Of a stretch of 64,000 nt of DNA, positions 59,240-64,000 are shown in pieces; within the stretch, counting starts at the first letter, position 1; each line of letters begins with the position of its first letter. The notes under the pieces were generated by a model. The model did not search any database, was not told where the DNA came from, and saw only the letters and a list, made by a program, of their open reading frames with translations. Source of the stretch: CBDCKN01 sp965219035 (GTDB taxonomy: Bacteria > Gemmatimonadota > Gemmatimonadetes > Longimicrobiales > Gaopeijiaceae); the NCBI GenBank assembly GCA_965219035.1, contig CBDCMR010000004.1, positions 620,001 through 684,000 of the forward strand, written 5' to 3'. Position numbers and translations under genes: made by a program.

Positions 59240-60652
59240 CTAACTCACCAGGAGGACGTAGGCGACGGCCAGGGCCAGGTGCAGGAGGGCGAAGGGAAGG
59301 GCCTTCTTCACGAAGGCGACGAAGGAGAGCGGCACCTTGTGCTTGTGCATGACGGTGACCGCCACGAGGGTCGATGCCGACCCGATCGGCGTGATGTTGC
59401 CGCCCAGATTGGAGCCGAAGATCACAGCCCACCACAGGGGATCGCCAGGCGGACGAACGCCCCCGCCCGGCATGGGAATTTCCCCGATGATCTTCGCCAG
59501 CATGGCCGCCAGCGGGATGTTGTCCGTGACCGAGCTGAAGCCCGCAGATGCCAGCAGCACGGCCGACGTGCCGGCCCTGGGACCCAACGCGATAAGGCCT
59601 TCGACCCCGCGGCCGATGAGGGCCAGGACCTGGGCGTGCTCCATGACGGAGATGACCACGAACAGGGCGGCGAAGAAGGCGAGCAGGTCCCAGTCGATGG
59701 TTCGGTAGAACTCGTCCACCTCGTGCTTGTAGCGGATGAGCATGATCGCGGCGAACGCCAAGGCGACGAACCCCATCCCCAGGTCGCCCACATACGGCGT
59801 GACCGACGCTGTGGCGATGGCCACGATGAAGAGGAGGAGCATGGCCGCACCGAACCAGAAGAACCCCCGGCTCTCGATCCCGTCCGTCTCGTCGAAGCCG
59901 GCCACGAGCTGGGCCGCTTCTTCGATCTCCTCGGGGGTGGCGAGCCCACGGATCCCGAACAGCCTGGCGCCGAGCAGAAGCGTGGCGACGGTCACGACGG
60001 CCACGAACGGTGCGGCCTTGAAGAAGAAGGCCATGAAGCTGATGCCAGCTGCCGTTCCCACGATGATGTTGGGAACCGAGCTGATCAGCGTCAGCAGCCC
60101 TCCGATGTTGGTGAGGAGTCCCTCGATCAGCAGAAAGCCCAGCAGCTTGTCGGGGCGCTCGAGCTTGGCCAACGACACGGCCGAGAGGGATCCCACGATG
60201 ATCATGGCGGTGACGTTGTTCAGGACCGCCGAAAACGCCACGGTCATGCAGCCGTAGGACCAAAGGAGCTTGAGGGGGTCCCCGCGGGACGCCTTGGTGA
60301 GCTTGATAGCGATCCAGGTGAACAGGCCCGAGCGCGACGTCACGTCGACGAAGAGGCTGGCTCCCAGGATGATCGTAATGACCCCCCAGTCGATGGCCGG
60401 GATATAGACGGGCATGTTCACCTCGTGGCCGCCGATGAGGTACGGCCCGTACGGAAGCGGTAGGAGCACGGCGCCGAGGAGCAGGGTCACTACGGCGAAC
60501 AACCCCACAATGAGGGACTTCATCGCGTGGAGCTTCTTTTCGAAGGCGAGGCACACGATCATGCTGGTCAGGAGGGCGCCGAAGAGGAGCGTGACGGTGA
60601 GCGACACCTCGGGGGCGGGCCCTTGGGCGGCTTCCTGGAGAGGGGTGATCAT
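59240..60652 (-). CDS. SLC13/ArsB/NhaD-type ion transporter
   Basis: 470 aa from ATG 60652. Eleven or twelve transmembrane segments. SAVLNNVTAMIIVGSLSAVS and SSVTDNIPLAAMLAKI are the two conserved hairpin (N-V-T / D-N-I-P) motifs of the ion transporter superfamily. NIGGLLTLISSVPNIIVGTA and GSNLGGNITPIGSASTLVAV carry the GxxNxxP-like repeats. Sodium/proton antiport or anion transport is possible. Start and the stress-protein stop share a base (60652), so they are co-translated. Confidence 0.8.
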   Translation of the reverse strand: MITPLQEAAQGPAPEVSLTVTLLFGALLTSMIVCLAFEKKLHAMKSLIVGLFAVVTLLLGAVLLPLPYGPYLIGGHEVNMPVYIPAIDWGVITIILGASLFVDVTSRSGLFTWIAIKLTKASRGDPLKLLWSYGCMTVAFSAVLNNVTAMIIVGSLSAVSLAKLERPDKLLGFLLIEGLLTNIGGLLTLISSVPNIIVGTAAGISFMAFFFKAAPFVAVVTVATLLLGARLFGIRGLATPEEIEEAAQLVAGFDETDGIESRGFFWFGAAMLLLFIVAIATASVTPYVGDLGMGFVALAFAAIMLIRYKHEVDEFYRTIDWDLLAFFAALFVVISVMEHAQVLALIGRGVEGLIALGPRAGTSAVLLASAGFSSVTDNIPLAAMLAKIIGEIPMPGGGVRPPGDPLWWAVIFGSNLGGNITPIGSASTLVAVTVMHKHKVPLSFVAFVKKALPFALLHLALAVAYVLLVS

Positions 60653-61533
60653 CACAGCATCAGGAGGGGGATGGCCCTGAGCTCGACGGCCAGCGGATAC
60701 GCCAGCCCGTGCATGGCGAGCTGATCCTCGTCCTTCGTGTTCATGACCAGGAGGTCGACGTCGTGCTCCTCGATGAGCCGGCGGTATTCCTGGATGTGGT
60801 GCCCCGACGCGACCACCGACTCCACGGTGAGGGCCATGGTACTCTTCGAGAGACCGACCCGGCACGAGTCGATGTAGTCCGTCGGGTCCTTCATCAGGCG
60901 GGCCTCGATCTCCTTTCGCGCCGCGTCCGTGTCGATGGAGGCGATCTTCGATATGGCCTCCATGTAGCGCTCGAATACCGCGTCGTCTTCCACGTGACTG
61001 AGGTACAGGGTGCCGCCGTCCTGTGTATAGTGGGCCGCGTGGTTCACCAGCCGATTGTCACCGGTGAGGTGATCGGTCATGGCCATCACCGACTTCGTGC
61101 GTCGCCCGGCCAGCGTCTGAAACTCCGGTCGCTCGGGGTGGGGCATCACGATTACGGGCGTCGTGGTCGCCTGCGTCAGCACGTCCACGTACTCACCCAG
61201 CGTGTAGGGCCAGCGCCAGCTCTCGGAGTGCAGATGCCGGTACGTACAGATGAGGCCTGGGTGCTCGTCCTCCACCAGCTCCAGCAGATCGGGAACGGTC
61301 TGGAGCTCGTTTCCATGGACGACGCGCCACCGGATGTTCTCGGTGCGGTCGAGAACTTCGAGAAAGGCTCGCGCCCTGGCCCCGAAGTCGTCCGCCTCGG
61401 GGACGTCGCGATCGCACACGACCAGAACCGAGCCCACCTCTACATCCTCCGGCGTGAATACGGTGCGGGCCGCGGCCCGGAAAACGCTCTCGAACTGATC
61501 GACCTTGGTCATCGCCGGAGAGACCGCGAGCAC
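60652..61533 (-). CDS. Universal stress protein-like (tandem UspA) regulator
   Basis: 293 aa from GTG 61533 (ATG 61512 also possible). Two UspA-like halves. SVLVVCDRDVPEADDFGARA opens the first. VMAMTDHLTGDNRLVNHAAH and VVASGHHIQEYRRLIEEHDV then DLLVMNTKDEDQLAMHGLAY and PLAVELRAIPLLML close the second, with the usual DLLVMGtxG.. loop altered. Encoded just upstream of, and overlapping, the ion transporter; a nucleotide-sensing regulatory subunit is inferred. Confidence 0.7.
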   Translation of the reverse strand: MLAVSPAMTKVDQFESVFRAAARTVFTPEDVEVGSVLVVCDRDVPEADDFGARARAFLEVLDRTENIRWRVVHGNELQTVPDLLELVEDEHPGLICTYRHLHSESWRWPYTLGEYVDVLTQATTTPVIVMPHPERPEFQTLAGRRTKSVMAMTDHLTGDNRLVNHAAHYTQDGGTLYLSHVEDDAVFERYMEAISKIASIDTDAARKEIEARLMKDPTDYIDSCRVGLSKSTMALTVESVVASGHHIQEYRRLIEEHDVDLLVMNTKDEDQLAMHGLAYPLAVELRAIPLLML

Positions 61534-61587
61534 GTGAGATGCCGCCCGGCATGCTTTCCAGCGACGATTCGCATTCCGGCGTCCCAG

Positions 61588-62937
61588 TCAGTTGTGCGTG
61601 GCTGCGGGAGGCACCGACCGTCCGCTGGCCGCCGCTCCGGCCTCCTCGTCGACGCCCAGGAGGATCAGTCCACCCACCAGGAAGAAGACCATGATGGCCC
61701 CTACACCAAAGCGCTGGTTCTCGAAGACGCTCGTGGCGAGGCCGTAGATGAGCGGGCCCATGAACGCGATGGCCTTTCCGGAAAAGGCGAAGAAACCGTA
61801 GAACTCGGTCTCCTTTGCCAGGGGGACAAAGCGCCCGAGCAGAGAGCGGCTGGCCGCCTGGTTGGGACCCACGAACACGCCCACCAACAGCCCTGCGAAG
61901 AACATGGACATCTTGTTGTCGGCAGGTGCCGTGGTGGCCCAGAGCGTGGCGATGAACAGGCCTACCAGGGAGATCAGGATCGTCTTGCGCCCCCCGATAC
62001 GGTCGTCCAAGAAGCCCATGGCGAACGCGCCGAGTCCGGCCGTGACATTCAGTGCCAGACCCCAGAGCATGACTTCGGTGAGCGTGAAGCCGAAGACTTC
62101 AGCGGCGTAGAGGGGTCCCAAGGCGAAGATGGTCACCAGCCCGTCGTTGTAGACCATCCGGGCGATGAGGAGCCGCACGATCTGGCCGTAGCGCCTGATC
62201 TCGCGGAACGTGTCCGTCAGCTGTGTGACGGCTCCCCTCAGGAGCTCTCCGAGGGGAGGTGGATCCTGATGATGGGGCTCCGACACCCAGCGGAATATGG
62301 GAACGGCGAAGACCGCGAACCACACCGCCACCACCAACGTCGTCGCCCGGATATTCTGGAAGAATGCCTCCTCTCCGGTGCCCAACCCGAACCAGGGGTT
62401 TTCGGCCTGGACGAACCCCACCAGGGCCACGATCATGGCCAACAAGCCGCCCAGGTATCCCAGGGCCCAGCCGTAGCCGGAGACCTTCCCGATGTTGTCC
62501 GAGGTGGTGAGGTCGGGCAGGTAGGAGTTGTAGAAGACGCCCGACAGCTCGAAGGCGATGTTGCTCACCACGAAGACCACGAATGCGAACATCACTTGGC
62601 CCGGCGTGGGGAAGTAGAGGAGCGCACTTCCCAGGATGGCGATGCCGGTGCTGATCAACAGAAAGCGCTGCCGGTGTCCTCCGCGGTCGGCCAGCGCGCC
62701 GAGGAACGGTGAGCTCAGTGCGACGACGATGGCGGTGAGAGCGATCCCGTTCGCCCATATCACGGTTCCCGTGTCGCCGTCGGGCGCGATCTCCTGTGCG
62801 AAGAAGAACGAGTAGATGAACGTCACGATAAGCGTCGTGAACGCCGAGTTGCCGAAGTCGTAGAGGGCCCAACCCCAGATGGCCTTGCTGCCCGCCGGCT
62901 TCTGTGCCCCTTCGTGCGCTCGTGTGTCTGTTTCCAA
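61588..62937 (-). CDS. MFS transporter, UMF1 (ATG22-like) family
   Basis: About 449 aa from TTG 62937. WGWALYDFGNSAFTTLIVTF is the UMF1 signature (YDwaNSaf). Twelve transmembrane segments. ALADRGGHRQRFL is the loop 2-3 MFS motif. GLLVGVFVGPNQAASRSLLG and RFVPLAKETEFYGFFAF are conserved in the second half. Substrate unknown in bacteria. Start chosen as TTG at 62937; upstream codons belong to the TerB-like gene, whose stop is at 62943. Confidence 0.78.
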   Translation of the reverse strand: METDTRAHEGAQKPAGSKAIWGWALYDFGNSAFTTLIVTFIYSFFFAQEIAPDGDTGTVIWANGIALTAIVVALSSPFLGALADRGGHRQRFLLISTGIAILGSALLYFPTPGQVMFAFVVFVVSNIAFELSGVFYNSYLPDLTTSDNIGKVSGYGWALGYLGGLLAMIVALVGFVQAENPWFGLGTGEEAFFQNIRATTLVVAVWFAVFAVPIFRWVSEPHHQDPPPLGELLRGAVTQLTDTFREIRRYGQIVRLLIARMVYNDGLVTIFALGPLYAAEVFGFTLTEVMLWGLALNVTAGLGAFAMGFLDDRIGGRKTILISLVGLFIATLWATTAPADNKMSMFFAGLLVGVFVGPNQAASRSLLGRFVPLAKETEFYGFFAFSGKAIAFMGPLIYGLATSVFENQRFGVGAIMVFFLVGGLILLGVDEEAGAAASGRSVPPAATHN

Positions 62938-62942
62938 GGCGC

Positions 62943-63269
62943 CTACTCGTCCGTCCGTTGGAGCTTGCCCCAATCCTCGGGGTTCGCGCCCTCGCCCTTC
63001 CCCGCCACGTCCTCGAGGAGCTCGAGGAGCTCGAGGAGCTCCTCGCGCTCGCGCTCGCTCAGCTCGCCGTCGGCGAAAACCCGCTTTAGAGCTCGAGTGA
63101 CAGTTCCCACGGGCCATACTCCGGACATGTCCGGATGGGTATCCACCCAGTAGCGAAACGCCTCCGCGTCGATCTTCGTGATCACACCGTCGGCCACGAC
63201 CGTCCGGGCCAGCTCCAGCAGATCCTGGAGCGCCTGGTTCCTCCGAAGCATCCCTTCGAATTCCAACAT
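62943..63269 (-). CDS. TerB-like helical protein
   Basis: 108 aa from ATG 63269 (LEFEGMLRRNQALQDLLELA). RTVVADGVITKIDAEAFRYW and RVFADGELSEREREELLELL are two DGxIxxxEaexL-type helical hairpins as in TerB and in domains linked to BRCT proteins. A run of EELLELLELLE ends it. Cytoplasmic. Five bases before the MFS start on the same strand. Confidence 0.6.
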   Translation of the reverse strand: MLEFEGMLRRNQALQDLLELARTVVADGVITKIDAEAFRYWVDTHPDMSGVWPVGTVTRALKRVFADGELSEREREELLELLELLEDVAGKGEGANPEDWGKLQRTDE

Positions 63270-63566
63270 GGGAATCGTCTCAGCCAACGATGGGACGGGG
63301 CTCGCCTCCATACGACGGCACCGCGCCGTCTGTGAACGCGTTGCCGTCTGTGAAGACGATGTACAGCTTCCCGACCTAGTCTGGCAAACGGCGGGCGTGT
63401 CGTCGGGCATCTCACGCACCCGCCGTCGGCGAGAGAGGGTAGCCCCCGCCGGCCGCTCACGCCCGACCGCCAGCTATCGAGTACCACCCCTTGGGTGGTT
63501 GAAGAAGACCGGTCCGGCGCCCGTACCCCAGGCGGCTCGGCACTCAAACGACAGGGGATGCGATCA

Positions 63567-64000
63567 ATGACACGACCTCGTTCGCGACCCGCGAAGCTGG
63601 TGACAGGAATGGGCACGCTCTTGAGCCTCGGCGTCAGTTCCGCTCTATGCGGATCGGCGGCTGCCCAGGAAGTACCCATTGGCACGTGGAAGGGAACGCT
63701 CGCAGTGGTTTCCCTGGAAATTGTCTTCCACATCGAGGAGGGCGAAGGCGGTGTGCTGGGTGGAACCATGGATGCCCAGGGCGCCACGGGGATTCAGCTG
63801 GCTGACGTCGCCCTCGAAGGAGGATCGCTCAGCTTCGACGTTCCGGGGATTCCCGGCGCCGCCTCGTATGAGGGTGTGTGGTCCGAGGAGACGGAAGGGT
63901 TCGAGGGGCAATGGCACCAGAGCGGACAGACGTTCCCGCTTGACCTCCGGAGGCCCGAGGATCACTCCGGGCCGAACCGCCCTCAGGACCCCGTGCCGCC
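63567..64000 (+). CDS. Exported protein, 3' end off window (likely hydrolase N-terminal domain)
   Basis: From ATG 63567 the frame is open to the last base (about 144 codons). Signal peptide (TLLSLGVSSALCGSAAAQ). GTWKGTLAVVSLEIVFHIEE, GVLGGTMDAQGATGIQLADV, GVWSEETEGFEGQWHQSGQT and FPLDLRR match the small beta domain commonly found before secreted alpha/beta-hydrolases. The catalytic domain would lie beyond the window. Confidence 0.7.
   Translation, partial: MTRPRSRPAKLVTGMGTLLSLGVSSALCGSAAAQEVPIGTWKGTLAVVSLEIVFHIEEGEGGVLGGTMDAQGATGIQLADVALEGGSLSFDVPGIPGAASYEGVWSEETEGFEGQWHQSGQTFPLDLRRPEDHSGPNRPQDPVP

Noticed and set aside
58553..60463. A 636-aa rightward frame rich in histidine, glutamate and glycine
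   Set aside because: Antisense of the pseudopilin and ion transporter; composition reflects reversed hydrophobic codons.

Overview
This is a GC-rich bacterial chromosome segment. No rRNA, tRNA or CRISPR array was found. The conserved part suggests Gemmatimonadota, or a similar gram-negative phylum rich in secreted proteins. It encodes choice-of-anchor B / LVIVD-repeat proteins, a DUF5117-type zinc metalloprotease, an M24 aminopeptidase, a P1 peptidase, DUF4097, DUF2182, DUF1326 and DUF1684 proteins, and outer-membrane beta-barrels. The phylum call is an inference from gene content only.

Layout. (1) 1-1.24 kb: 3' part of a secreted LVIVD-repeat protein. (2) About 1.4-29.5 kb: an accessory island dense in mobile DNA. 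It holds a complete IS3-family element (1423-2856), an IS481-family element (3482-4690) and two paralogous P4-type integrases that point inward (5419-6651 + and 26305-27510 -). There are also at least four copies or fragments of a second IS3 family, halves of an IS256 transposase, an IS30 scrap, a third integrase tail and the remains of a replication ATPase beside an inverted-repeat array. (3) 29.5-64 kb: ordinary chromosomal genes for transport, secreted hydrolases and signalling, interrupted by decayed genes.

Cargo of the island. Leftward from 13.36 kb runs a three-gene operon: a ribbon-helix-helix/winged-helix protein, a 208-aa winged-helix protein and a 732-aa GHKL (MORC/Hsp90-like) ATPase. 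Downstream on the same strand is an McrA-like modification-dependent restriction enzyme with a DUF3883 nuclease domain. At 15.2-18.7 kb an AAA+ ATPase overlaps a 775-aa subtilisin-like protease with an intact triad. Both look like anti-invader systems. Also present are a complete MazEF-type toxin-antitoxin pair, a lipoprotein with three 276-bp tandem repeats joined to an HNH nuclease, and a voltage-gated K+ channel. Two inverted copies of a structured DNA element at 24.7 and 26.2 kb have a conserved frame but a hairpin that changes sequence while keeping its pairing.

In the chromosomal part several genes seem to work together. SLC13-type permease and universal stress protein genes overlap by one base. 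DUF2182 and DUF1326 genes are neighbours. A P1 peptidase and a putative cyclase/formamidase lipoprotein follow one another. HD-GYP signalling and two paralogous small lipoproteins form one leftward run. Many short broken genes (FkbM methyltransferase, DUF1684, alanine racemase, two VOC proteins, a tyrosine phosphatase, an FAD oxidoreductase with an in-frame stop) show active genome decay and rearrangement.
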